NCBI RefSeq assembly: GCF_009856825.1
Contig: NZ_WVTD01000021.1
Location: 1-46,095 of the forward strand
DNA: 46,095 nt
Direction of reading: 5' to 3'
From: Novosphingobium silvae
Lineage (GTDB): Bacteria; Pseudomonadota; Alphaproteobacteria; Sphingomonadales; Sphingomonadaceae
Part shown: piece by piece, positions 38,449-46,095 of the stretch
How positions within the stretch are numbered: the stretch's first letter is position 1
How the letters are laid out: the number at the start of each line of letters is the position of its first letter
Notes under the pieces: generated by a model
What the model was told of the DNA's origin: nothing
Databases searched by the model: none
What the model saw: the letters and a program-made list of their open reading frames with translations, nothing else
Position numbers and translations under genes: made by a program

Positions 38449-41382
38449 ATGGCGATCTACCATTTCTCGGCCAAGGTTATCAGCCGTGCCAACGGATCGA
38501 GCGCCGTTGCCAGTGCGGCCTATCGTGCGGCGGAACGGCTGCACGATGACCGGCTGGGGCGCGACCATGACTTCTCGAACAAGGCCGGCGTCGTCCATTC
38601 GGAAATCTTGGCTCCCGAAGGTGCGCCGGAGCGTTTAAACGATCGCGCGACCCTGTGGAACGAGGTGGAGGCCGGGGAGAAACGCAAGGACGCGCAGCTC
38701 GCGCGCGAGGTGGAGTTCTCGATCCCGCGCGAGATGAGCGAGAAACAGGGCGTTAGCCTCGCCCGCGATTTTGTGGACAAGCAGTTCGTCGAACGCGGGA
38801 TGGTCGCGGACCTTAATGTGCATTGGGACAAGGCAAAGGACGGCACCCCGAAGCCGCACGCGCATGTCATGTTGTCGATGCGTGAGGTTGGACCTGAGGG
38901 GTTCGGCAAGAAGGTCCGCGCCTGGAACTCAACCGAGCTGTTGAAGGAGTGGCGAGAGGCATGGGCCGCCCACGTCAACGAACGCATGGCGGAGCTGGGG
39001 CTGGAAGGGCGGATCGACCATCGCTCCTACGAGGCGCAGGGGATCGAGCTTGAGCCCCAGCACAAGATCGGGCCGATGGGGAAACGGCACGAGCTTGAGG
39101 GACAGCCGCACCGCAACGCCGACGATCATGTGCGGATCGCGCGCGAGAACGGCGAGAAGATTATCGCCAAGCCGGAAATCGCGTTGGATGCGATCACGCG
39201 GCAACAGGCGACGTTCACCACCCGCGACCTGGCGATGTTCGTCCACCGGCACAGCGACGGCAAGGAGCAGTTCGACCAGGCCATGAGCGCGGTGCGGTCC
39301 TCGCCCGAGCTGGTGGCGCTGGGGAAGGACGGACGCGACCAGGAGCGGTTCACGAGCCGCGAGATGATCGCGGTGGAGGAGCGGCTAGAGCGCGCTGCCG
39401 GTCGGCTTGCCGACAGGGTGGGGCATGGTCTCCCGGCGGCGTCGCTACAAGGGGGGCTGAACGCCGCCGGGAGTGGCGGGCTGACACTCGGTGAAGATCA
39501 GCGGGCCGCTTTGGAGCATATAGGGACGAGTGGCGATCTTGCCATCGTCGTCGGCTATGCGGGCACCGGCAAGTCGGCCATGCTGGGGGTCGCGCGCGAG
39601 GCGTGGGAGCGCGAAGGCTATCAGGTGCGCGGCGCGGCCCTGTCGGGCATTGCCGCCGAAAATCTTGAGGGTGGTTCCGGCATCGCCTCGAGGACGATCG
39701 CCAGTCTCGAGCACGCATGGGGGCAGGGGCGCGAGCAGCTAGGCCCGCGTGATGTGCTCGTTATCGACGAGGCGGGCATGATCGGCTCGCGCCAGATGGA
39801 GCGGGTGCTGTCGGAGGCCGAACGTGCCGGCGCGAAGGTCGTTCTTGTCGGCGATCCCGAGCAGTTGCAGGCGATCGAGGCCGGGGCGGCGTTCCGCAGC
39901 CTTGCCGAGCGTCATGGCGCGGCCGAGATCACCGAAATTCGCCGGCAGCATGAGGACTGGCAGAAGGACGCGACGCGCGCGCTCGCCACAGGCCGGACCG
40001 GAGAGGCGCTGCACGCCTATGAGAGGCAAGGCATGGTGCGCGCTGCCGACACGCGCGAGGCGGCGCGGGTCGAACTGATGAACGGATGGGAGAGCGACCG
40101 GCAGGCCGATCCGGACAAGAGCCGCATCATCCTCACCCATACCAATGCCGAGGTGCAGGAGCTGAACAGCGAAGCCCGCAGCCGTATGCGCGCCGCCGGC
40201 GAGCTGGGTGAGGAGGTGGGGCTATCGGTGGAGCGCGGCAGGCGCGATTTCGCGACCGGTGATCGGATCATGTTCTTCCGCAACGATCGCGGCCTTGGCG
40301 TGAAGAACGGATCGCTGGGCACGCTGGAGCGCGTCAGCGCCGAGGGCATGGCGGTGAAGATGGACGATGGCCGGAAGGTCGCGTTCGACCTCAAGGACTA
40401 TGCCCATGTCGATCACGGCTATGCCGCCACCTTCCACAAGTCGCAGGGCGTGACGGTCGATCAGGCGCATGTGCTGGCGACACCGGGCATGGATCGGCAC
40501 TCGGCCTATGTCGGCCTGTCGCGGCACCGCGACAGCGTGCAGCTCCACTATGGTCGCGACGATTTCACAGATCAGCGCCAGCTCACCCGCACCCTGTCGC
40601 GCGACCGGGGCAAGGACATGGCGGGCGATTATGCCGCCGCCCGTGACGGGCAGGCCCAGGCCCGCGCGTTCGCCGAGCGGCGCGAGATCCGCTTCCCGGA
40701 ACTCGCGCGCGAGATCGCCGGGAAGGTGCGTGACAAGGCGAGGGGTATGTTCGCCGGGTTCAAGCCGAAATCGTCCTCGCCCGAGCTGGCGCGCGACGGC
40801 AAAGGGGGTCCGATTAACACCACCCCCGAGCGGGCACCGGCAGCGCCGAGCCAGGCCAGGGCGATCGAGCGCTATGCGCGCGCGCAGGCCGATATGGACC
40901 GAATGCGGGAGAAGGGCTTGCCCGTGCTCCCGCATCAGAAGCAGGCGCTGGCGAAGGCGGGCGACGCGCTCGACCAGGTGCGGCCCCATGCCGCCCGCGA
41001 TTTGGCGTCCGCGTTCGAGCGCAACCCGGTGCTGGTGCGCGAAGCGGCCGAGGGCAAGGCCGGCGGCGCGGCGCGGGCGATGGCGCACGAGGCCCAGGTC
41101 CGCACCAATCCCGAGCTTCGCGCCGATCGGTTCGTGGAGCGCTGGCAGGGCATGGCGCGCGAGCGGGCCGAGCTTACGCGCAGCGGCGATCGTGAGGCCG
41201 CGCAGCGCACCGGCAAGAAGATGGAGAGCCTGGCCGGAACGCTGCACCGCGATCCCCAACTCGAATCCGTGCTGCGGCGGCGCGCGCCCGAGCTGGGGCT
41301 GGAGATGCGTCGGGATCGTCCGATCAGCCAGGAATTGACCCGTTCGCTGGAAATTGGCCGCGACCGAGGATTGAGCCGATAA
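38449..41382 (+). CDS. traA: Ti-type relaxase/helicase TraA
   Basis: A 977-residue bifunctional protein that nicks oriT and unwinds the strand. The MobA/MobL relaxase domain opens with MAIYHFSAKVISRANGSSAVASAAYRA and has the three-histidine metal motif region PHAHVMLSMREVG (~140). The helicase has Walker A GYAGTGKS (~370), VLVIDEAGMIGS (~437), GDPEQLQAIEAG and the late motif VDHGYAATFHKSQGVT (~654). The C-terminal third is helical and Arg/Glu-rich and ends MSR-like (LSR). The pseudogene at 5083-6040 duplicates residues 654-977. The intact copy starts a rightward operon. Confidence 0.95.
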   Translation: MAIYHFSAKVISRANGSSAVASAAYRAAERLHDDRLGRDHDFSNKAGVVHSEILAPEGAPERLNDRATLWNEVEAGEKRKDAQLAREVEFSIPREMSEKQGVSLARDFVDKQFVERGMVADLNVHWDKAKDGTPKPHAHVMLSMREVGPEGFGKKVRAWNSTELLKEWREAWAAHVNERMAELGLEGRIDHRSYEAQGIELEPQHKIGPMGKRHELEGQPHRNADDHVRIARENGEKIIAKPEIALDAITRQQATFTTRDLAMFVHRHSDGKEQFDQAMSAVRSSPELVALGKDGRDQERFTSREMIAVEERLERAAGRLADRVGHGLPAASLQGGLNAAGSGGLTLGEDQRAALEHIGTSGDLAIVVGYAGTGKSAMLGVAREAWEREGYQVRGAALSGIAAENLEGGSGIASRTIASLEHAWGQGREQLGPRDVLVIDEAGMIGSRQMERVLSEAERAGAKVVLVGDPEQLQAIEAGAAFRSLAERHGAAEITEIRRQHEDWQKDATRALATGRTGEALHAYERQGMVRAADTREAARVELMNGWESDRQADPDKSRIILTHTNAEVQELNSEARSRMRAAGELGEEVGLSVERGRRDFATGDRIMFFRNDRGLGVKNGSLGTLERVSAEGMAVKMDDGRKVAFDLKDYAHVDHGYAATFHKSQGVTVDQAHVLATPGMDRHSAYVGLSRHRDSVQLHYGRDDFTDQRQLTRTLSRDRGKDMAGDYAAARDGQAQARAFAERREIRFPELAREIAGKVRDKARGMFAGFKPKSSSPELARDGKGGPINTTPERAPAAPSQARAIERYARAQADMDRMREKGLPVLPHQKQALAKAGDALDQVRPHAARDLASAFERNPVLVREAAEGKAGGAARAMAHEAQVRTNPELRADRFVERWQGMARERAELTRSGDREAAQRTGKKMESLAGTLHRDPQLESVLRRRAPELGLEMRRDRPISQELTRSLEIGRDRGLSR

Positions 41383-41391
41383 GGAGAGACA

Positions 41392-42129
41392 ATGGCGGAC
41401 GAGGAATGGGAGGAAGGCGGCGACGCGGCAACGGAGGCGTTCGAGCAGGTGCGCGTTGCGGTCGAGCAGCAGCGCGGCGAACTAGCGTTGATGCGCCGCG
41501 CCATCGAGGGACTGGCGGCCGAGCGCACCAGCATCGACGTGCCGGATTATTCCGAGACGCTGGGGCATGTCGTCCAAGGGCTGGACGGCATCAACGGACG
41601 CCTGGACCAGGTTACGACGGCCATCGTGAAGTCGCCGGCGCTGGCGATGACGCCTGCGCAGGTTTCGACGCAGATCAATCGAGCGGCGGCCGACCTTCGC
41701 AGCGCCGATCATGCCGCCCTCGCCACCGCCACCAACGAGATGAAACAGCAGGGGCGCGAGCTGCGCACCGTCGTTCAATCGGCGCTGACGGCGCGGGATC
41801 AAAAGAACCGTCAACTATGGTTCGGGTTGAGCGGGTTGCTTATCGGCATCCTCCTCTGGTCCTTCCTTCCCGGTATGGTCGCGCGCGAGATCGCGCCGGC
41901 GAGCTGGCAATGGCCCGAACGCATGGCGACGCGGGCTCTTGCCGAGGCGACACCGTGGGATGCCGGGCAGCATTTGATGGCGAGCGCGTCACCGGCGAGC
42001 TGGGAGGCGATCGTCGCGGCCGACAGGTTGCTGCGCGACAATCGTGAAAAGATCGAAGGATGCCGGCAAGCGGCAAGGAAGGCGGATCAGCCGGTGCGAT
42101 GCACGATCCAGGTGGGAGTGAAGAGATAA
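41392..42129 (+). CDS. DUF6118-like membrane protein, paralogue 2
   Basis: A 245-residue protein: acidic start, coiled-coil-prone segment (EQVRVAVEQQRGELALMRRAIEGLAAER), DVPDYSETLG, SPALAMTP, then one transmembrane helix (WFGLSGLLIGILLWSFLPGMVA, ~145-165), and ASWQWPERMATRALAEATPWDAGQHLMASASPASWEAIV with a final two-cysteine segment. GGAGAG precedes the ATG, nine bases after traA. Likely a membrane partner of the transfer apparatus by position; no enzymatic motif is visible. Confidence 0.8.
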   Translation: MADEEWEEGGDAATEAFEQVRVAVEQQRGELALMRRAIEGLAAERTSIDVPDYSETLGHVVQGLDGINGRLDQVTTAIVKSPALAMTPAQVSTQINRAAADLRSADHAALATATNEMKQQGRELRTVVQSALTARDQKNRQLWFGLSGLLIGILLWSFLPGMVAREIAPASWQWPERMATRALAEATPWDAGQHLMASASPASWEAIVAADRLLRDNREKIEGCRQAARKADQPVRCTIQVGVKR

Positions 42130-42398
42130 TGGTGATTCCCTACCGCTCGACGCCCATATTCGATGAGGCGACATTGCCCGCTGCCCTGCGCTCCGAACAT
42201 CGCACCAAGGCCGGTGTGTGGGGCGTGATCCGGGTCATCGAAGGGAGATTGAAGCTCACCTATCTCGACCCGGCCTCGGAGGTGGTCCTTACACCTGACC
42301 GGCCAGGGCTGATCTTGCCCGAACAGCCGCATTTCGTGGAACCGCTCGGAGCCATGCGGATGCAGGTCGATTTCTACGATCAGCAGCCAAGCCTTTAG
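42129..42398 (+). CDS. DUF1971-type small cupin
   Basis: An 89-residue single-domain cupin-like protein: PIFDEATLPAALRSEHRTKAGVWGVIRVIEGRLKLTYLD, then PGLILPEQPHFVEPLGAMRMQVDFYD. The His in EHRTK and the Q-P-H-F-V strand are the likely metal ligands. Such domains are also found fused to the tellurite-resistance methyltransferase TehB; the function alone is unknown. ATG overlaps the DUF6118 stop (TAATG), so the two are coupled. Confidence 0.82.
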   Translation: MVIPYRSTPIFDEATLPAALRSEHRTKAGVWGVIRVIEGRLKLTYLDPASEVVLTPDRPGLILPEQPHFVEPLGAMRMQVDFYDQQPSL

Positions 42399-42406
42399 GG
42401 AGAGCC

Positions 42407-43705
42407 ATGCCTAAAACAGCCTTGTCATACCCGCTTCTTGCCATCCTCGCGCTTGGTGGCTGTGCGACGCGCGACCCGGCACCGAGTCCCGGCTCGCTTC
42501 CTACAAGCCTGTCCCGGCCCGACGCCGAGGCTTTGCCGCATGACCTGACCTATGGCGCGGCGTTAATGACCGTCAAGGTCTACCCGCACCTGGCAGCGAA
42601 GGCCGATGCAAACGCCAATCTGTTCATCTCCCCGGTCAGCTTGTCGCAGGGCCTGGGGCTCGCCTACCTTGGCGCGCGGGGCGCCACGCGCGAGGAGATT
42701 GGCCGCGTGCTTGGTTGGGATTCGTCCCGCAACGTCCCTGCGCTCATCAAATCCTACAATGCCCAGCTTAACGACACCGGCGATGCCGATACCGCGCTCG
42801 GCATCGCGAACGCGCTGTGGCTGGCGAAGGGATTGCCGGTCCGGGACGAGTATGTCGCCGAGGCGCATGCCGGCTTCGGAGCGGCTCCGGAAACCGTCGA
42901 TTATGCTGGTGATCCCACCGGAGCGGCCGAGCGGATCAATGGCTGGGTTTCGCGCGAGACGAAGGGCAGGATTTCGGAGATCGTCTCTCCGAGCGGCTTC
43001 GGGGATGACACCGCCGCTGTGCTGACCAACGCGCTTTACTTCAAGGCGAAGTGGCAGGTGCCGTTCGAGGAGACGGAAACGCGGTCCTTCACGCGTGGCG
43101 ACGGCACGCGCATCCCGATCACGATGATGAAGCGGATTGGCTGGTTCGACTATCGCGAGACCCGGGAAGGGCAGGCGATCGCGCTGCCTTATCGCGGCGA
43201 TGGCAGCTTCGTGATGGAAATCTTCCTGCCGCGTGACGCGGCGACCCTGCGCCGCTGGGAGCGCGAGCTGAAGGGTGTCGATTTCTTCGCCGGCGAGCAG
43301 GGCGGCAATGATCGTTTCGACCTGTCAGCGGAGCAGGAACGCGCGGTGCGGATCGTTCTGCCCCGCTTTGAAGCCAGGTTCGATGAGAGCGTGAAGGCAG
43401 CGCTCATCGCAGCGGGTATGCCGAGCGCCTTCGACCACCAGCGCGCGGACCTGTCGGGGATTGCCCGTGGTGCGCGCTTGGCGATCGATGATGTGGCGCA
43501 CGCGACCTTCCTGCGCGTCGATGAGGAGGGCACCGAGGCAGCGGCGGCAACTGCGATCAAGGTCGTCGTCACCAGTGCGCGGATAGCGCCTCAGGTACCG
43601 GAGATGGTGGTCGATCGTCCTTTCCTTGCCACCCTGCGAGACCGAAAGAGCGGCGCGGTGCTGTTTTTCGGGCGCATCGCCGATCCAACCTCGATCAGCA
43701 ACTAG
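42407..43705 (+). CDS. serpin, predicted outer-membrane lipoprotein
   Basis: A 432-residue serine-protease inhibitor. Signal and lipobox are LLAILALGGC. The serpin core is clear: NLFISPVSLSQGLGLAYLGARGATREEI, ALGIANALWLAKGLPV, VLTNALYFKAKWQVPFEE, MMKRIGWFDY and HATFLRVDEEGTEAAAATA, with PFLATLRDRKSGAVLFFGRI at the end. The reactive-loop hinge follows the inhibitory consensus (G-T-E-A-A-A-A at P15-P9), and counting from the hinge puts P1-P1' at Thr-Ser (VVVT/SAR), suggesting elastase-like or subtilisin-like targets. GGGAGAG precedes the ATG, eight bases after DUF1971, so it belongs to the traA operon. Confidence 0.92.
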   Translation: MPKTALSYPLLAILALGGCATRDPAPSPGSLPTSLSRPDAEALPHDLTYGAALMTVKVYPHLAAKADANANLFISPVSLSQGLGLAYLGARGATREEIGRVLGWDSSRNVPALIKSYNAQLNDTGDADTALGIANALWLAKGLPVRDEYVAEAHAGFGAAPETVDYAGDPTGAAERINGWVSRETKGRISEIVSPSGFGDDTAAVLTNALYFKAKWQVPFEETETRSFTRGDGTRIPITMMKRIGWFDYRETREGQAIALPYRGDGSFVMEIFLPRDAATLRRWERELKGVDFFAGEQGGNDRFDLSAEQERAVRIVLPRFEARFDESVKAALIAAGMPSAFDHQRADLSGIARGARLAIDDVAHATFLRVDEEGTEAAAATAIKVVVTSARIAPQVPEMVVDRPFLATLRDRKSGAVLFFGRIADPTSISN

Positions 43706-43772
43706 GTAGCATGAAGTGCGTGGCGAGGGGCAACCGCCAGATCAGCCCTTCGACAACCCGATTGGGTTCGGT

Positions 43773-44687
43773 CTAAGCGAGTTGCTCGCGATGAGGTGGC
43801 TTCGCGGGAGCTGTCCAGCACCGGCCGATCTCAATCTTGTTCGGGGGTGCCGGCGGGGGAACCGATGGCTCGCGGAGATGCGGATACTGGGTCAAGAAGC
43901 GCTCGCTCGCTTCGGGCGAACCGACGACATATAGCTCGCCGGGTCCGCATGCATCTTGCAAGGCTTGTGCGGTTTCCTTGTCGATGTCCGCAGTCGCGGG
44001 GCCGCCCCAGTTCATATCCTCGCCCAAGCGGGCGAGCGTTTTTCCGCCGACCCTTTCGCGCAGAATGAAGTAGCCGGACTGGTCAATGTCGAGCCCCATT
44101 TCCGAGTGGAACCATGCCAACTTGTCGACAGGCTGGCCCGAGAGGCCGACGAAAAAGCAGCCGTCACGTAGTTCGACCCGGCCGTGGTAAAGTGCCTGAT
44201 GTTGAAGGCCCGTCCGCGCCTTGGAAGCGGGCCAGACGCGGATCGCGCCTTTCGCGGCCTCACTCACCGGAGGAATGCTCATCTTAGGTACAAAGCTCCA
44301 GCTGATGTGGCCAGGCACGCGCCAACCGTTCTCCTTTGCCCAATTGTCGAATTCCTGCTGGGTCAACCCCGTGTCGATCATCTCGACCGGGCCGGCGGAA
44401 CCCTTTCCCGCGAGGCCGTAGCCGAGTAACGCTCCCCGCTTTTTGAGACGGGCGATCCAGGCATCGCCGATGGCCTTGGCATCGCGCGGGAGAGGCGACG
44501 TCGCTTCCTGTCGCAACGCCCCGTGTCCGCCCGCTGCCGGCTGATTGAGTAGTATACGATAGTTAGGGGAGGGCGCTTTCGTCTGGGTTCTGAAGGTGCT
44601 TGTTGATTGCGGGCCACCCTCGTCCCCATGCTCAACTGCGGGCGAACATGCCATGCAAAGGGCAAATAGGGATAGAATCATCCTCAC
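43773..44687 (-). CDS. lipoprotein with recurring two-cysteine domain (copy D)
   Basis: About 304 residues from the GTG at 44687 (MRMILSLFALCMAC; an ATG at 44681 is the alternative), with a short signal and a plausible lipobox. The N-terminal half has AKAIGDAWIARLKKRGALLGYGLAGKG and EFDNWAKENGWRVPGHISWSFVP. The C-terminal half, HGRVELRDGCFFVGLSGQPVDKLAW ... GGKTLARLGED ... DACGPGELYVVGS, matches the two-cysteine domain of the lipoproteins at 28.4-30.0 kb. A proline-rich tail follows. It converges on the serpin gene. Confidence 0.65.
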   Translation of the reverse strand: MRMILSLFALCMACSPAVEHGDEGGPQSTSTFRTQTKAPSPNYRILLNQPAAGGHGALRQEATSPLPRDAKAIGDAWIARLKKRGALLGYGLAGKGSAGPVEMIDTGLTQQEFDNWAKENGWRVPGHISWSFVPKMSIPPVSEAAKGAIRVWPASKARTGLQHQALYHGRVELRDGCFFVGLSGQPVDKLAWFHSEMGLDIDQSGYFILRERVGGKTLARLGEDMNWGGPATADIDKETAQALQDACGPGELYVVGSPEASERFLTQYPHLREPSVPPPAPPNKIEIGRCWTAPAKPPHREQLA

Positions 44688-44724
44688 AATGAATTTAGTC
44701 TCTTCCGGATATCCTTGCATTGGG

Positions 44725-45243
44725 ATGAACGGCCATATGCGGACCAGCTTGCGAACATCGCTGCTACTGCGAGTGATCGTCTGCACGGCGGCGTGCGAGC
44801 TATTGTTGGGCTGTTCAACACCCCAACCCGGTTCGGCGCTTCCCGCGCCGCCCACGCCTGAGGCCCAATCGGCGCAATCGACACCGCTCGCAATTCTTGT
44901 TTCGGCGATCAACGGGCTTGCAGCGGGCGACCCTTCCTATGCTGGAAGCTTCGTCGACGGCGGCGCGGTGATCGTGCAGTTCACTGACAACGCTGAGGCC
45001 CGCCTGCGCCGCCTGTCCGGCGACCCGCGCTATGTCGCTCGACAGGTCCGCTACTCCTTGAGGGAATTACAGGCCACGGAGCAGGCGGTTGCGGAATTGT
45101 TGTCGAGCCGGAAGTGGCGCTTCAACATTCTGACGATCGACATTCCACGCAATCGCGTGACCTTGAGCGGGGTTGATCGGCGGCAGTTTGGTGAGACAGC
45201 CCAGACCCTGATCGCTCATGATCCTCGGGTAATGATCCAATGA
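44725..45243 (+). CDS. lipoprotein of unknown function
   Basis: About 172 residues; starts possible at 44725 and 44737. The signal is RTSLLLRVIVCTAACELLLGC with lipobox LLGC, then a Pro/Ala/Gln-rich linker. The folded part is helical followed by strands: RLRRLSGDPRYVARQVRYSLRELQATEQAVAELLSSRKWRFNILTIDIPRNRVTLSGVDRRQFGETAQTLI. No cysteine after lipidation. Divergent from copy D with about 40 bp between. Not recognised. Confidence 0.6.
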   Translation: MNGHMRTSLRTSLLLRVIVCTAACELLLGCSTPQPGSALPAPPTPEAQSAQSTPLAILVSAINGLAAGDPSYAGSFVDGGAVIVQFTDNAEARLRRLSGDPRYVARQVRYSLRELQATEQAVAELLSSRKWRFNILTIDIPRNRVTLSGVDRRQFGETAQTLIAHDPRVMIQ

Positions 45244-45298
45244 CTGTATAGGCGCGCAGGCCATGTTTCGTTCAGCCGTGCGGCCATAGTCTCTTGGG

Positions 45299-45832
45299 AT
45301 GACGATGCTGTCATCATCGCGGACGACCGCCGCCGCCCTCGCTGGTGCGGCATTTAGCGCGTCCACGCCCGCCCTGGCGTGCTCATGCATCCTGCCCGAC
45401 AATATCGAGGCAGCGGCGCGCGCGGCGTTCGCGAAAGCCGACCTTGTTGGTGAGTTGGAGATAGGGCGCGCGCCGGTGGCAGCGGCGCGCAGTTTCTGGT
45501 GCGGGTCGGACGGACGAGCGCGACTATGGTTCAGGCCTGGGCAGAAGATCGAGCAGAGCCGCCCCGCGCGCGTTATCAGCGCTACGAAGGGCCGCGTCTC
45601 GGGACCAATCAGCATCCGCACCAGTCCGGTGATGAACATAGGTGGCCGGTGCGGGATGACCGGGAATAGCTGCCAGGTTTCTCTCAGCCGAAGCGCCGTT
45701 CGGACCGGCCCCATGCTGTTTCGGCGTGTTGCGCCGGGCACCTATGAACCCTTGGACGTTTGCACCCAGTCGGCGTTCACCCCCTGGCTCGAACAGCGCC
45801 AGAAGCATCGCGCAAGCCCGCAGACGCGGTAA
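45299..45832 (+). CDS. secreted TIMP/NTR-like protein
   Basis: A 177-residue exported protein. The signal is cleaved after PALA, so the mature chain should start Cys-Ser-Cys (CSCILPDNIEAAARAAFAKADLVGELEI). That opening matches tissue inhibitors of metalloproteinases (CSC...P...AF..AD.V...), whose free Cys1 amino group and carbonyl chelate the target zinc. Further cysteines lie in RSFWCGSDG, GGRCGMTGNSC and LDVCTQ, enough for disulfides; RVISATKGRVSGPISIRTSP looks like the central OB-type sheet. The ALAC junction could also be read as a weak lipobox. Inhibitor function is inferred only. Confidence 0.55.
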   Translation: MTMLSSSRTTAAALAGAAFSASTPALACSCILPDNIEAAARAAFAKADLVGELEIGRAPVAAARSFWCGSDGRARLWFRPGQKIEQSRPARVISATKGRVSGPISIRTSPVMNIGGRCGMTGNSCQVSLSRSAVRTGPMLFRRVAPGTYEPLDVCTQSAFTPWLEQRQKHRASPQTR

Positions 45833-45851
45833 CGCTTCGAGGAACCATCGA

Positions 45852-45887
45852 TTTCCTGAATCACCGGCTTGCCATTGATTCAGGAAA
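45852..45887. repeat. 12-bp perfect inverted repeat after the TIMP-like gene
   Basis: TTTCCTGAATCA (45852-45863) and TGATTCAGGAAA (45876-45887) with a 12-nt loop, 20 bp after the stop codon. It may act as a bidirectional 3'-end structure; no T-run follows. Confidence 0.5.
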
Positions 45888-46095
45888 GTCGCCTGACTTG
45901 GAGAGGCTTATTTCGTAGGCTCCGCGCCATGAATGGCGCGAACCTGTCCCTGCCCGAGCCGATCGAACGTAAGCGGTCAAAATCCCCCACATTCTCATGA
46001 TTTCGCGATTTGGTAGGTGTTGAGCCTTGCATTTGCGAGGTGGTGATGAGTGGTGATTTCGAAACCAGTTTCGAAACTGAAAGGGGTGGGAGGGC
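45888..46095. other. terminal stretch with palindromes, no supported gene
   Basis: Holds a 7-bp palindrome pair GCGCCAT-GA-ATGGCGC (45924-45939), which covers a 23-codon open frame starting at 45929, and a perfect 14-bp palindrome CAGTTTCGAAACTG (46066-46079) whose core TTTCGAAA is repeated 12 bp upstream (46057-46064). The latter could be an operator for a gene beyond the window. Confidence 0.35.

Noticed and set aside
45929..46000. 23-codon frame near the right edge
   Set aside because: It is short, lies in a palindrome covering its start, lacks a good ribosome-binding site and has no neighbour to support it.

Overview
The window is 46 kb of GC-rich DNA that looks like a plasmid, or a plasmid-derived region, from a sphingomonad-type alphaproteobacterium. 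The evidence is an iteron-controlled Rep_3-type replicon, a small ParA with a ribbon-helix-helix partner, a Ti-like traA/traC/traD/traG transfer block without type IV secretion genes, HWE-kinase and ECF-sigma signalling genes, and many ATGA-coupled genes. No rRNA, tRNA or CRISPR array was seen.

Layout. 0.1-4.9 kb is a signalling and stress block: WGR protein, ECF sigma factor, diguanylate cyclase, single-domain response regulator, HWE histidine kinase and single-domain globin. 5.1-6.9 kb holds a 5'-truncated traA and a DUF6118 gene, a second and degraded copy of the intact pair at 38.4-42.1 kb. 7.0-21.6 kb is one unbroken leftward run of 13 metal-homeostasis and envelope genes: CDF, cytochrome c-FTR1 permease, CzcI-like, CzcC, CzcB, CzcA, SRPBCC, two lysozyme-inhibitor-like lipoproteins, ZIP, CDF, P1B-4 ATPase and a HAD phosphatase. 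It is headed by a MerR-type promoter and faces a divergent CadR/PbrR-like merR gene. A second promoter of the same architecture stands before an aspartyl protease/PDZ gene at 23.3 kb. 23.57-27.23 kb is a Tn552-like transposon (resolvase, DDE transposase, AAA ATPase) with ~47-bp terminal repeats; its right terminus is split by an IS200-like element, and it abuts a second resolvase gene. 27.8-30.9 kb carries lipoproteins, a histidine phosphatase and a YafQ/DinJ-type toxin-antitoxin pair. 31.6-35.2 kb is the replication and partition core: SprT-like protease, candidate centromere repeats, parA, RHH protein, repA, six iterons, AT-rich stretch and perfect DnaA box. 35.3-43.7 kb is the transfer region: traG, small protein, ATPase, traD and traC leftward; candidate oriT; then traA, DUF6118, DUF1971 cupin and a serpin lipoprotein rightward. 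43.8-45.8 kb holds two further lipoproteins and a secreted protein whose mature end resembles TIMP (CSC).

How it fits together. The metal island combines inner-membrane export (CDF, P1B-4), trans-envelope export (CzcCBA) and uptake (ZIP, FTR1) and appears to be controlled by one MerR sensor, with a pair of mutually exclusive RNA hairpins placed between czcA and the downstream genes. The transfer operon runs without a break into a serpin, and a TIMP-like protein lies close by, giving a small set of predicted secreted protease inhibitors. Four lipoproteins at 28.4-30.0 and 43.8-44.7 kb appear to share an unrecognised domain with two conserved cysteines. These are readings of the sequence only; no database search or folding program was run.
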